Below are positions 39,940-49,063 of a stretch of 64,000 bases of DNA, one piece after another. Source of the stretch: Oscillospiraceae bacterium (GTDB lineage: Bacteria; Bacillota; Clostridia; Oscillospirales; Acutalibacteraceae); assembly GCA_902796905.1 (NCBI GenBank), contig CADBQU010000004.1, positions 1 through 64,000 on the forward strand, in the 5' to 3' direction. The position numbers and the translations under genes are program-made. The notes beneath the pieces were generated by a model, which was given only the letters and a program-made list of their open reading frames with translations, was not told the origin of the DNA and searched no databases. The first letter of the stretch is position 1. The number at the start of each line of letters is the position of its first letter.

Positions 39940-41372
39940 TATTTCTCCTTGTTTTTATGCAGTTTGTTATAAACAGAAAGTAAGGGTTTGTCAAATCTCG
40001 AATTTTTACCGTTGTATATTAATTTTATAACATAACCTAAATATAACCAGAACAAAAGAACGGAAAATCTGGTCATATACATAATAGTAACTTCTGCCAT
40101 ACTGTTAACCGCAAGCATAAATAAAAGCGCGGCAGAAGCAAAAATAACACCGTAATATTTATTTGCTCTTAACTTTTTACTCCAAAGTTTTCTTATAATT
40201 TCCAAAGCGGATGAAATTAAAAAGAAGAAAAGAAAAGTTGTTCCGACAATTCCGTTTCCGGCTAAGCTTTGAATTATTATATTATGCCAATGGCGAAGAG
40301 GAGCTTCTAAAACCTGAATATTTCCAAAAGAAAGAGGTCCCCAACCAAAAATAGGCTTTTTCAAAAATTCTTCTATTCCTCTGGCCCAAATTTTAGGTCT
40401 TCCGGTTAATGCTCCGTATCCTTCCGGAATATCACGTTCCATAGTAAAGTCTTTTATTAATTTATCATTTCCGGCACCGTTATTCAAAATTAAATTTTCA
40501 ATAAAATCATATATTCTGGGAATAAAGTTTAAAATATATCTAAAAACATAAATAGCAACAAATAAAAATATAATTGAGCCTGCCGCAATTGCCAATGATT
40601 TTATATAACATTTAAAAGCTTTTTCATCTTTATATTTTTGGCTTAATTTTGTAAATACGTAAATTCCTATAAATACCGCCAAAGAAATATATGCGCCCGA
40701 AGCGTTTTCCAATACCAAGTGTATAAAATTAATAACAAGCGAATAAATTAAAAATGCTTTGTATTTTTTTGAAATTCCGTTTTGATAAATATTTTTTGCA
40801 ACTTCAAACTGTATTACGGTTAATGCAAAAGCTATAGAGGTTATCATTAAACCTGTATTAGAATACAATCCGAAAAGTCTGTTGCTTGAAGACCAACCTA
40901 CTATATAATCTTGTCCCGGTCCGTAATTATGTATAAATCTGAACAAAACAACAAACATACCAAAACCTATTGTTGAAAGTACCGCCGTAAAAATTAAAAC
41001 CGTATTGTTAATAGCAAACATTTCTTTAACAATTTCTTCGTTGTTTTTATTTCCTTGCGGATACATAATAATCAAAGCAATGGCGGCATACCCAAAGCTC
41101 ATTATGTTTAAATTTAAAAAAGAATGTCTGTTTAAAAGTATGGTAATTACAAAAGAAGCTAAAAACAAAAGCAACCATATCATTCTTTTAGCTTTTAAAA
41201 AGTTTTGATTTATAAAAAGGTCCGCTATACAAAGTGCGGCGCCTAAACCTACAATGACAAATCCTATTTTACCAAAAACAGTATATTGAGGCGTTGCCAA
41301 AACAAGCAACGATAAAAACAAAGCTAAATGTTTATAATAATAAATTAACTTATCCAAAGTATTTGCTTTCAT
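39939..41372 (-). CDS. O-antigen ligase/polymerase-like membrane protein
   Basis: A 477-residue protein with about 12 membrane helices and one large external loop (about residues 290-350). The loop contains GYGALTGRPKIWARGIEEF and continues to HWHNIIIQSLAGNGIVG, the pattern of the Wzy_C/WaaL family that joins lipid-linked glycans into polymers or onto an acceptor. In this Gram-positive setting a polymerase of a Wzy-dependent polysaccharide is likelier than a lipid A ligase. Coupled to the flippase by a one-base overlap. Confidence 0.85.
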   Translation of the reverse strand: MKANTLDKLIYYYKHLALFLSLLVLATPQYTVFGKIGFVIVGLGAALCIADLFINQNFLKAKRMIWLLLFLASFVITILLNRHSFLNLNIMSFGYAAIALIIMYPQGNKNNEEIVKEMFAINNTVLIFTAVLSTIGFGMFVVLFRFIHNYGPGQDYIVGWSSSNRLFGLYSNTGLMITSIAFALTVIQFEVAKNIYQNGISKKYKAFLIYSLVINFIHLVLENASGAYISLAVFIGIYVFTKLSQKYKDEKAFKCYIKSLAIAAGSIIFLFVAIYVFRYILNFIPRIYDFIENLILNNGAGNDKLIKDFTMERDIPEGYGALTGRPKIWARGIEEFLKKPIFGWGPLSFGNIQVLEAPLRHWHNIIIQSLAGNGIVGTTFLFFFLISSALEIIRKLWSKKLRANKYYGVIFASAALLFMLAVNSMAEVTIMYMTRFSVLLFWLYLGYVIKLIYNGKNSRFDKPLLSVYNKLHKNKEK

Positions 41373-41382
41373 AAAATAACTC

Positions 41383-42345
41383 CTAAAGATTTTTACTTCT
41401 TATTAATTTTATATATAACGGTCTAAAATATCTAAATAAAAACATTAACAATTTAGACTTTTTATTAAAATATTTAGATTTAAAAATTAAATCATAATAA
41501 GAACTGATAAGGTTTACCAAATAACTATAATATTCTGTTTCTTTGTAATTGTCAACCAATATTAATTTTTTAAAAGTATTTATTGCCGCTAAAGTAATCC
41601 TGTAATCAAACACTTCGGCTAAATTGGGATATACCTTGCAAACATAATCCTTATTTTTTATAAATACTCTAACCATATCCATTTGGTAATCTTTAAAAGT
41701 TGTATTAGTAATACTTTCAGATATAGTGAAAAAATATTTATATTTGGGCGTACTGCTCATATATATTTTTTTGCACATCATAAAAATTCTCGGAAGTATA
41801 AATGCATCTTCGTAAAGAGTAGTAACGTCAAACTGAATTTTATCAAATATTTCTTTTTTATAAAGTTTGTTACCTACATGCAACGAACTTGCAGGACCGT
41901 AAAAACTGTTATATATAGCTTCTTCCGGCTCACATAATTTATTAAATGTTCCAGAATTCACTATGGTTTTGTTATTACGTATAAAAGTAGTCGCACATGT
42001 AGAAATATCGGCATCATTATTAATTAAATTATTATATAAAAACTCAAACATATCCGTTTCCACGCAGTCATCGCTGTCTACAAAACCGATATATTCTCCG
42101 GTTACCGCTTTAAGCCCTACATTTCTCGTATCGCAAACACCGGAATTTTTTTCTTTATGAATAACTTTTATTCTGCTGTCTTTTTTAGCGTATTCGTCGC
42201 AAATTTCGCCGCTTTTATCGGGAGATTTATCTTCTACCAGTATAATCTCCAAATCTTTATATGTTTGGTTTATTAAAGATTCTATACATCTGCCAATTAA
42301 CTTTTCCACTTTATAAACCGGAACAATAACGCTTATTTTTGCCAT
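41383..42345 (-). CDS. GT2 glycosyltransferase
   Basis: A family 2 (GT-A fold) glycosyltransferase of about 320 residues. It has the classic start AKISVIVPVYKVEKLIGRC, DKSPDKSGEICDEYA, NSGVCDTRNVGLK and the metal-binding FVDSDDCVE. The C-terminal third is predicted soluble and basic. The ATG at 42345 is chosen because GGAGGAG lies seven bases upstream; the longer frame starts inside the cytidylyltransferase gene. Likely adds one sugar of the repeat unit. Confidence 0.9.
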   Translation of the reverse strand: MAKISVIVPVYKVEKLIGRCIESLINQTYKDLEIILVEDKSPDKSGEICDEYAKKDSRIKVIHKEKNSGVCDTRNVGLKAVTGEYIGFVDSDDCVETDMFEFLYNNLINNDADISTCATTFIRNNKTIVNSGTFNKLCEPEEAIYNSFYGPASSLHVGNKLYKKEIFDKIQFDVTTLYEDAFILPRIFMMCKKIYMSSTPKYKYFFTISESITNTTFKDYQMDMVRVFIKNKDYVCKVYPNLAEVFDYRITLAAINTFKKLILVDNYKETEYYSYLVNLISSYYDLIFKSKYFNKKSKLLMFLFRYFRPLYIKLIRSKNL

Positions 42346-42349
42346 TGGT

Positions 42350-43063
42350 TTACTCCTCCAAATATTCATTTGCCATAGCTTTTGCTATGTCATAATCTCC
42401 CTTTGTAGTAATTTTAAAATTGCTTGCGTCGCCTTCTATAAGTTTAACCGGTTTATTGTTTAAAATAAATATTTTGCAAGCATCGGTTAATGTTTTCTTT
42501 TCCTCTTCACTTAAATTTAATATTAATTCTTTTAGCATAGATAAATTAAAACTTTGGGGACATTGACCCAAATATATTTCGTCCCTGCTGGGCATACTGT
42601 CGGTATTAACGCCGTCTTTAGATAAAATAATAGTGTCTTTTGCACCAACTACGGTATTGCAAGCGCCGCATTCTTTTGCGGCAATAATGCTTTTTTCTAT
42701 CATATCTACGGTAACAAAAGGCCTTACCGCCTCATGAGATACAAAAATATGTTCTTTGTTTTTACCGTTTTCTTCTTCAACCTTATCTATTAAATTAAAT
42801 AAAGTATCATATCTTTCTTTACCGCCTTTAACCAAAATTATCGGTTTTGAAGGTACATCTAAATATTTTTTTATAAGTTTGCCGCAATAATCTATCCAGT
42901 TTTCGTTTACGCCTATATAAATTTTATCAATACCGGGAGCTTTTAAAAATTTAATCAGCGTATGTATAATAATAGGTTTATCCCCTATATCCAAATATTG
43001 TTTCGGCAATTCTCTTTTCATTCTTTTACCGGAACCTCCGGCAAGAATAGCTGCAAAAACCAT
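42350..43063 (-). CDS. IspD/TarI-family cytidylyltransferase
   Basis: A 237-residue nucleotidyltransferase that joins a polyol phosphate to CMP. The N-terminal AILAGGSGKRMKRELPKQYL is the CTP-binding loop. It could be IspD (isoprenoid precursor) or a TarI-like ribitol-5-phosphate enzyme. I favour a TarI-like role, because HEAVRPFV resembles the TarI form more than the HDAARP of IspD. The neighbours are LicD and glycosyltransferases, not ispF. CDP-ribitol or a similar donor could feed a phospho-polyol decoration made by LicD. The Shine-Dalgarno lies in the last codons of licD. Confidence 0.8.
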   Translation of the reverse strand: MVFAAILAGGSGKRMKRELPKQYLDIGDKPIIIHTLIKFLKAPGIDKIYIGVNENWIDYCGKLIKKYLDVPSKPIILVKGGKERYDTLFNLIDKVEEENGKNKEHIFVSHEAVRPFVTVDMIEKSIIAAKECGACNTVVGAKDTIILSKDGVNTDSMPSRDEIYLGQCPQSFNLSMLKELILNLSEEEKKTLTDACKIFILNNKPVKLIEGDASNFKITTKGDYDIAKAMANEYLEE

Positions 43064-43071
43064 ATTTTTAT

Positions 43072-43875
43072 TTACCTCCAGTAAGCCTTAAATACATGGT
43101 GCGATACCTGCTTTTCTTTAGGCGGAAGCTTTAAATAGTCGCCGTAAAGAGAAGAAAGATAACTGTTATAGTCTTTAGGTATGTAAAATTCGTAATTTTC
43201 AAATTTTGCCGGCACTACTTCTTTAAAAACTTCTTTTTTCATTATTTCTTTTTCTTTGTATACGCCTACCAAACAAGCACACTCCGAAGTTTCTTCTTTT
43301 TGGTAAGAAATTAATTTTTCTATTTTTTGCGCCAAATAGTGTTTGTTATAAAAACAAACGCATATTTTTAACAAAACCAGTAAAAAATTGCGTTTAAAGC
43401 TTCTGGTTTTGGAAATTTTAATATTTTTAACATCCAAAGCATTACGGTAAAAATTTATTTTTTTAAATAATTTTAAACGTACATCTTTGTCTTCGGGCAA
43501 AAAATCATACGGAAAAATGTCTATATTAATATAAAAATCTTTTTTGTTATAAACACCGCTTTTTTCTTGTAAAACCGTATTAACGTTGCAAAGTTTGGCA
43601 AAAGGCAAATTATAATTTTTATTATTAAAAGAAGTGAAAATTTTAAAATCTTTATTTTCTTTATTAAAAATTTCCGTTAATTTATCATAATCTTTCCTTG
43701 GCATTAAAACGTCTATATCATCATCCCAGGGAATATATCCTTTGTGCCTTACGGCCCCTATAAGCGTACCGCCGGCTAAAAAATAAGTTAAATTACGGCT
43801 TTGGCAAAATTCGTGTAACTTACTTAAAATATCCAACTGTATGCTTTTAAGTTCTTCTAACTTAATCTCTTTCAT
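43072..43875 (-). CDS. LicD-family phosphotransferase
   Basis: A 267-residue LicD/fukutin-type nucleotidyltransferase-fold protein. The signature FLAGGTLIGAVRHKGYIPWDDDIDVLMPRKDYDKL region (shown by its key residues: GG, RH, WDDDID) is present near residue 35-70. The family transfers phosphocholine or phospho-polyols from CDP donors onto glycans. Together with the adjacent cytidylyltransferase it suggests a phosphate-bearing surface glycan. The start overlaps the end of the GT4 gene by 14 bases. Confidence 0.92.
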   Translation of the reverse strand: MKEIKLEELKSIQLDILSKLHEFCQSRNLTYFLAGGTLIGAVRHKGYIPWDDDIDVLMPRKDYDKLTEIFNKENKDFKIFTSFNNKNYNLPFAKLCNVNTVLQEKSGVYNKKDFYINIDIFPYDFLPEDKDVRLKLFKKINFYRNALDVKNIKISKTRSFKRNFLLVLLKICVCFYNKHYLAQKIEKLISYQKEETSECACLVGVYKEKEIMKKEVFKEVVPAKFENYEFYIPKDYNSYLSSLYGDYLKLPPKEKQVSHHVFKAYWR

Positions 43876-45085
43876 CGGCTAAAATTCCTTTATAAAGTTC
43901 AATGTATTTTTTAAAACAAACCGTTTTGTCAAAATTACTTCTGAAATTTAAAATTTCTTCTTTTTTGCAAACATTTTCTATATTAATTATACAGTTAAGC
44001 AAGCCGTTAATATCTCCGGGTTCCGTTACTTCGCCAAAACCATCTTTAAGCTTTATACATTCGGGGCTTCCGCCTGTATTGTAGGTTATTACGGGCGTAC
44101 CGCAGCATAAGGCTTCTAAGTTTGTTGTAGGGTAATTATCTTCGTAAGTGGTATTTACAAACACATCTGCCGCAGAATATATTTCTGCCAGTTCTTTAAC
44201 GCTGTCTGTTCTGTTAATACATAAAATATTATTTTTAACATTTTTGCCCGAAATTTCTTTTTTTTGCTTTTCGGTTGTTCCTACCAACACAATTTCATAA
44301 TTTTGAGGCAAAATTTCGCTTAAATTTAAAAAGTCGTTTAAACCTTTTCTTTCTTCCCAAATACTTGCAACACCCAAAATAATTTTTTTGTTTTTTAAAT
44401 TATTTTTTTCTTTAAATTGTGAATCGGTAGGTTTGAAAATCTCGGTATCTATACCGTTATTTATAACAACGGTTTTATGGTTTTTTAAAAAGCTGTGCTC
44501 TACTTCTTTTTTAAGCCATTCGCTCGGAGTAACTATAGTTAACTTAGTCGTATTTTTAAACAGCTTTTCTTTTAAATTAAAGTTATTTTCGGAATTATCT
44601 TTAAAACTTTTAGGATAATTGTTTAATTGCGCGCAATTTTTACATTCGGTTTGCCATTTTAAGCATTTTTTTGCTGAAAAATATGCACAATGACCCGTAA
44701 AACTCCAACAGTCGTGTAATGTCCATACAATAGGAACATTATAGTTATTTAAAAAAGAAAATAAAATCTCGTAGTTTAAATAATAACCGTGAATATTGTG
44801 CAAATGAATAATGTCCGGTTTATATTCTTTAATTTTATTTATTAAATTTAAAGTTGCCTTTTTGGAATAAAGTCCCGATTTATCGGTTATTCTCGCTAAA
44901 AAACAATGAATATAAAAATCTAATTTATTAGCAAATTTATAAGCGTTGCATTCTTCCGGCGCACTTCCTCTGCCATAGCAAACCAATCCTTCAAATCCCG
45001 AATTTTCTATTTCTTTTTGAAGGTCAAACACAATTCTGCCGGTACTGCCGTAACCGCAAACCGAATTAATTTGAAGTATCCTCAA
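43862..45085 (-). CDS. GT4 glycosyltransferase
   Basis: A family 4 (GT-B fold) glycosyltransferase of 407 residues. The N-terminal INSVCGYGSTGRIVFDL is the glycine-rich acceptor loop, a HLHNIHGYYLN motif follows, and the donor-binding ATNLEALCCGTPVITYNTGGSPE region near the end is represented by EALCCGTPVI. The start is TTG, supported by GGGAG seven bases upstream and an overlap of 20 bases with the upstream GT4 gene. The sugar is unknown. Confidence 0.88.
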   Translation of the reverse strand: MRILQINSVCGYGSTGRIVFDLQKEIENSGFEGLVCYGRGSAPEECNAYKFANKLDFYIHCFLARITDKSGLYSKKATLNLINKIKEYKPDIIHLHNIHGYYLNYEILFSFLNNYNVPIVWTLHDCWSFTGHCAYFSAKKCLKWQTECKNCAQLNNYPKSFKDNSENNFNLKEKLFKNTTKLTIVTPSEWLKKEVEHSFLKNHKTVVINNGIDTEIFKPTDSQFKEKNNLKNKKIILGVASIWEERKGLNDFLNLSEILPQNYEIVLVGTTEKQKKEISGKNVKNNILCINRTDSVKELAEIYSAADVFVNTTYEDNYPTTNLEALCCGTPVITYNTGGSPECIKLKDGFGEVTEPGDINGLLNCIINIENVCKKEEILNFRSNFDKTVCFKKYIELYKGILADERD

Positions 45086-46313
45086 GCAAATTCTCCCTTA
45101 TAATTTTTAAAAGTCTTGTTTCAAAAATATCAAGCGTATAATTTTTATTAAAATATTTCAATCCGTTTCTTCCGCAGTTTTTATATTTTTCCGGATTATC
45201 AATAAAATCTGCCAAAGCTTGGCTTAAAGCTTTATAATCGCTTGGAGGCACAGCTTTGCCGCAATCTGCGTTTTCTATAATTTCCGTGGCACCTTTACCT
45301 GCCGCAGAAAATATAGGTTTGTTCCCCGACATATATTCCTGTAGTTTTGCCGGAACGGTATTACCTACCGCACCGCTTTGTTTAAGCGTTAAAATAAAAG
45401 CGTCGGCTTTTTTATAATGTTCTTGTAAATCGTTAAAAGTAACTCTTCCGAAAAATTTAACCTTTTCGTTAACATTAAGCTCTTTTGCTTTATTTTTAAC
45501 GTTTTCAAGTTCGCTGCCGTCTCCGTAGATATTTATTTTAAAATTTTTGTCTTTTATTAATGCCGCTGCTTTTATAATACATTCAACATCCTGCGCCGCA
45601 CCTATATTGCCGCCAAAAGCAAAAACCGTTTCTTTTTGTTCTTCTTTTGTTTCTTTTTTTATGCTTTCGTTTTTTAAATCGGCAGTATTGTTATTGTTTA
45701 TACTTAAATCCAGCCTATTGCTGTGCTGCGGAAGATAAACCATTTTATCCAATGGCACATTATTAACATTATTTAAATATTCCTTAAACGGATTTGAAGA
45801 AACCGCTATAATATCCGCATTGTTATAAGCCCATTTGGAATATTTATTCATTAATTTAAATAAAGGATTATTTTCTTTTATTCCCCAAACCTTTAAGCTT
45901 TCGGGCCATAAATCCAAACAATAAATTATTAATTTTTTACCGCTTTTCTTTTTAGCCGTAATTGCAGCGTGAGCCATAAATATAGGAGAAGTTTGATAAC
46001 ACATAATGCAATCAAACTTTTTTAAATCCATTTTTTTTACTTCTTTTTTTGAAGCCGTTAAAAACGATAAATAATTTAAAGCCCTGTTTTTTACTCCGCT
46101 TTTTCTTTCTTTGGTTTTAACCCTTATAACATTTACGCCAAAATAATCGTCTTTAAATTTTTGTTTATATTCTTCCGGCACATAGCCCGTAGCGTAATCG
46201 GGCAGAGATGTTAATACGGTAATATTATTTCCGCTTTGAGTTAATTTTACCGCTATATCGTTAATCCTGAAATTATCCGGAAAAAAGTGTTGTGATACAA
46301 TTAAAATATTCAT
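45066..46313 (-). CDS. GT4 glycosyltransferase, WbuB-like
   Basis: A family 4 glycosyltransferase of 415 residues. The start MNILIVSQHFFPDNFRIND, then YQTSPIFMAHAAI and YCLDLWPESLKVW, resembles WbuB-type enzymes that act on lipid-linked amino sugars. The donor site includes FAFGGNIGAAQDVE and PAKLQEYMSGNKPI. It is the first gene of the polysaccharide operon, about 20 bases after the predicted transcription start, so it may initiate the second sugar of the repeat unit. That step is inferred. Confidence 0.9.
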   Translation of the reverse strand: MNILIVSQHFFPDNFRINDIAVKLTQSGNNITVLTSLPDYATGYVPEEYKQKFKDDYFGVNVIRVKTKERKSGVKNRALNYLSFLTASKKEVKKMDLKKFDCIMCYQTSPIFMAHAAITAKKKSGKKLIIYCLDLWPESLKVWGIKENNPLFKLMNKYSKWAYNNADIIAVSSNPFKEYLNNVNNVPLDKMVYLPQHSNRLDLSINNNNTADLKNESIKKETKEEQKETVFAFGGNIGAAQDVECIIKAAALIKDKNFKINIYGDGSELENVKNKAKELNVNEKVKFFGRVTFNDLQEHYKKADAFILTLKQSGAVGNTVPAKLQEYMSGNKPIFSAAGKGATEIIENADCGKAVPPSDYKALSQALADFIDNPEKYKNCGRNGLKYFNKNYTLDIFETRLLKIIRENLLEDTSN

Positions 46314-46339
46314 AAACGCTCCATAAGCAGTTTTCTAAT

Positions 46340-46368
46340 ATTATACTACCAAAAGTAATTTTTTTCAA
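46340..46368 (-). promoter_or_regulatory. Promoter of the polysaccharide operon
   Basis: Minus strand TTGAAA, 17-base spacer, TATAAT, with a start point near 46333. Confidence 0.75.
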
Positions 46369-46390
46369 CAAAAATCATAAAATAAATATC

Positions 46391-46419
46391 TTGAATGTTA
46401 TATAAAATTAGTGTAAAAT
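46391..46419 (+). promoter_or_regulatory. Promoter for the membrane-protein/DUF5412 genes
   Basis: TTGAAT, 17-base spacer, TAAAAT with TG just before the -10 box, about 40 bases upstream of the start. It diverges from the polysaccharide promoter. Confidence 0.6.
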
Positions 46420-46456
46420 ATAAAAAGGTAAAAATATATTGGGATGATATTTAATT

Positions 46457-47227
46457 ATGTATAATTTAAAACTGCAAACAAAAGAAAATTTAAAACCTTT
46501 ATATTTAAAATCCGTTGTGGTAAGTTTTCTTTTAATTGCAACATTTGCTTTTATTTTATTAATTAATGTATTCTTTTCGGTTTTGGTTAAACAAAACGGC
46601 ATAGCTTTGCTTTCGGAAAGTTTTATTAATTTAATCCTTTATGTTTGTTTACTTAATCCGCTGCTATACGGTGTTTTATATTGGTTTTATTATTCGCTTA
46701 GCGGCAACAATATTAAACTTTTTGAATGCTTTTATTTTTTCGGAAATTCAAAAAATTACAAAAGGGCCGTATCGTTAAGCATTAAAGCTACTTTAAGAAC
46801 CTCTTTTATTTACTTTGTGTTCAGTATTCCTACTTTTTTAAATTCCTATTTTAAATACGGCGAAATTTTTAATGATATTTTCGGTTTGTTCAGTACCATA
46901 GGCTTATTTTTATGTATTTATCAACAGTTGAAATATTTTGTAGCCCCCATACTTTTAATTAACGACAGTTCTCTTTCCGCTTCCGGAGCCTTATATTTAT
47001 CGGCGGAAATAAGTTTTAATAATAAGCTTAATATTTTGGGTTTCATTTTAAGCTTTTTTGGTTATTTTTTGCTTTGCTTTTTTGTGTTTCCCACTATTTT
47101 TATTCTTCCCTACTATTTGGCGTGCTATTGCAATAAGTGTAAGGAACTTATAAATAAATATAATTACTCTGTTAAAACGATTAACCGAAAATTTTACAAA
47201 AATTATTTTAACTTTTTAAAAAGGTGA
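46457..47227 (+). CDS. Membrane protein, possibly DUF975-like
   Basis: A 256-residue protein with about five or six hydrophobic segments (for example residues 18-43, 55-80, 115-140, 155-175 and 200-225). The pattern of an N-terminal helix, GVLYWFYYSLSGN, then helices around LYLSAEISFNNK resembles the DUF975 family, but I am not certain. GGGATGA precedes the ATG. It is followed after four bases by a DUF5412-like gene, which suggests they work together; no function can be named. Confidence 0.6.
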   Translation: MYNLKLQTKENLKPLYLKSVVVSFLLIATFAFILLINVFFSVLVKQNGIALLSESFINLILYVCLLNPLLYGVLYWFYYSLSGNNIKLFECFYFFGNSKNYKRAVSLSIKATLRTSFIYFVFSIPTFLNSYFKYGEIFNDIFGLFSTIGLFLCIYQQLKYFVAPILLINDSSLSASGALYLSAEISFNNKLNILGFILSFFGYFLLCFFVFPTIFILPYYLACYCNKCKELINKYNYSVKTINRKFYKNYFNFLKR

Positions 47228-47231
47228 AAAA

Positions 47232-47630
47232 ATGAAAAATAAAACTTTAAACTGCATTATTGTTATTTTAACTTTTGTTGTAACCATAACTAATTCTTTA
47301 TGTATGATATATAATTCATATTTTTCTAAATTGGACCGTTTGCCCAAAGGAGAATTTATGTTTTCTTCTATGTCCAACGATTTAAGCAAAACTTTAAAAG
47401 TTTATAAAGTTGATATAAATACTTTAGGTACCGGTATAAGAGCCGAAGTGGTACAATATAAAAACAAAAAAAGCACAACAAAAAACATTTATTGGCAATT
47501 AAATAAGGATACTGCTATAGTATCCTGGACAGACGATAATCACGTACAAATAAACGATGAAATTGTAGATATTAACGGCGAAGGATTTGACAGCCGCAAA
47601 AAAATTGTTCTTCCTAAAACAAATCTTTAA
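47232..47630 (+). CDS. DUF5412-like membrane-anchored protein
   Basis: A 132-residue protein with one N-terminal helix (about residues 7-26) and a small outer domain. LPKGEFMFSSMSNDLSKTLK, KNIYWQLNKDTAIVSWTDD and INDEIVDINGEGFDSRK fit the DUF5412 pattern, a short family of unknown function. AAGGTG gives a normal start. The gene starts four bases after the upstream membrane-protein gene and ends 27 bases before rlmD. Confidence 0.7.
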   Translation: MKNKTLNCIIVILTFVVTITNSLCMIYNSYFSKLDRLPKGEFMFSSMSNDLSKTLKVYKVDINTLGTGIRAEVVQYKNKKSTTKNIYWQLNKDTAIVSWTDDNHVQINDEIVDINGEGFDSRKKIVLPKTNL

Positions 47631-47657
47631 TTTTATAATTTTATAAGGTTGATAAAA

Positions 47658-48998
47658 TTGATTAACAAAAACGATGAATTTATTTTAGATATAACCGAAT
47701 TTTCCGGCGAAGGAAACGGTATAGGCCACCATAATAATATGGTGGTTTTTGTTAACGGTGCAATTAAGGGCGATACCGTTCTTTGCCATATTATAAAATC
47801 CAAAAAAAATTACTGCATAGGAATTATAAAAGCATTTGTTAATAAAAGCAGTTTAAGAATTGAAAGCGATTGCGAAATTTCAAATAAATGCGGCGGTTGT
47901 ATATATAAAAATATTCCTTATAAAGAAGAGCTTAAAATAAAATCCAACGAAGTTTATCAATGTATAAAAAGAATAGGAAAATACGATATTTTACCGCAAA
48001 ATATTATTTACGGCAAAAGAAACAATTATCGCAATAAGGCCTCTTTGCCCGTAACTCAAAATTACACGTTTGGTTTTTATGCCAACAAAACCCACAAAAT
48101 AATAGAAAATAAAAATTTAAGTTGCAATATATCTTCAAATATATTTAACAAAATATTAAAAGATATATCTTTATTTTTAAAAAACAATAACATTTCTGTT
48201 TATAACGAAGAAACAAACAACGGTTTATTAAAGCATGTGGTTTTAAGATATGCCCAAAAAACAAATCAAATAATGGTTATTTTTGCCGTAAAAAACAACC
48301 GATTTGAAAATCTTAAAAATATAGCGGATTTTATTACAAACAAACATAAAGAAATTAAAAGTATTTACATTAATGTTAACTCCCAAAAAACAAATGTTAT
48401 TTTAGGAGAAAAAAACATTAAAATTTTTGGTGAGGATTTTATTACAGACGAACTTTGTAATTTAAAATTTAATATATCTCCCCTTTCGTTTTATCAGGTT
48501 AACAGAGATATGGCGGAAAAGCTTTATTTTAAGGTAAAAGAATACGCCGATGTATTAAATAAAACCGTATTGGATTTATATTGCGGAACCGGTACCATAG
48601 GATTATCTTTGGCAAAAGAGGCCAAAAAAGTATACGGAATAGAAATTGTAAACCAAGCTATAGAAAACGCAAAACAAAATGCAAAGCTTAATAATATTAC
48701 AAACGCCGAATTTTTTTGCGATGACGCCGTAAATATTGATAAATATATAACCGAACAAATAGATACCGTTATATTGGACCCTCCGCGTAAAGGAACCGAT
48801 AAAAAAATAACGGATTATATAGCCGCTGTTATAAAGCCTTCGGTTATAGTTTATGTTTCGTGCGATTCCGCAACGTTAGCCAGGGATTTAACATATTTTA
48901 AAGAAAACAATTATATATTAAAAGAATATACCCCCGTAGATATGTTTCCTTGTACCAAACATGTGGAGACGGTAGCAAAATTAGAAATAATGGTGTGA
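47658..48998 (+). CDS. rlmD: 23S rRNA (uracil-1939-C5)-methyltransferase family protein
   Basis: A RumA/RlmD/RlmCD-type methyltransferase that uses SAM and an iron-sulfur cluster to methylate uracil in 23S rRNA. An N-terminal TRAM domain (ITEFSGEGNGIGHHNN) is followed by the cluster cysteines CEISNKCGGCIYK. The SAM fold is LDLYCGTGTIGLSLA, then LDPPRKGTD, and the nucleophile Cys lies in YVSCDSATLARDL. I choose the TTG at 47658, because AAGG then has normal spacing; the TTG at 47649 is directly on that site. Bacillus has paralogues with different target uracils, so the exact position is uncertain. Confidence 0.9.
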   Translation: MINKNDEFILDITEFSGEGNGIGHHNNMVVFVNGAIKGDTVLCHIIKSKKNYCIGIIKAFVNKSSLRIESDCEISNKCGGCIYKNIPYKEELKIKSNEVYQCIKRIGKYDILPQNIIYGKRNNYRNKASLPVTQNYTFGFYANKTHKIIENKNLSCNISSNIFNKILKDISLFLKNNNISVYNEETNNGLLKHVVLRYAQKTNQIMVIFAVKNNRFENLKNIADFITNKHKEIKSIYINVNSQKTNVILGEKNIKIFGEDFITDELCNLKFNISPLSFYQVNRDMAEKLYFKVKEYADVLNKTVLDLYCGTGTIGLSLAKEAKKVYGIEIVNQAIENAKQNAKLNNITNAEFFCDDAVNIDKYITEQIDTVILDPPRKGTDKKITDYIAAVIKPSVIVYVSCDSATLARDLTYFKENNYILKEYTPVDMFPCTKHVETVAKLEIMV

Positions 48999-49063
48999 AA
49001 ATAAATAATTAATAATAAAAAGTAAACAAATTAATACTATAACAATAAGGTTAGGATTATAAT

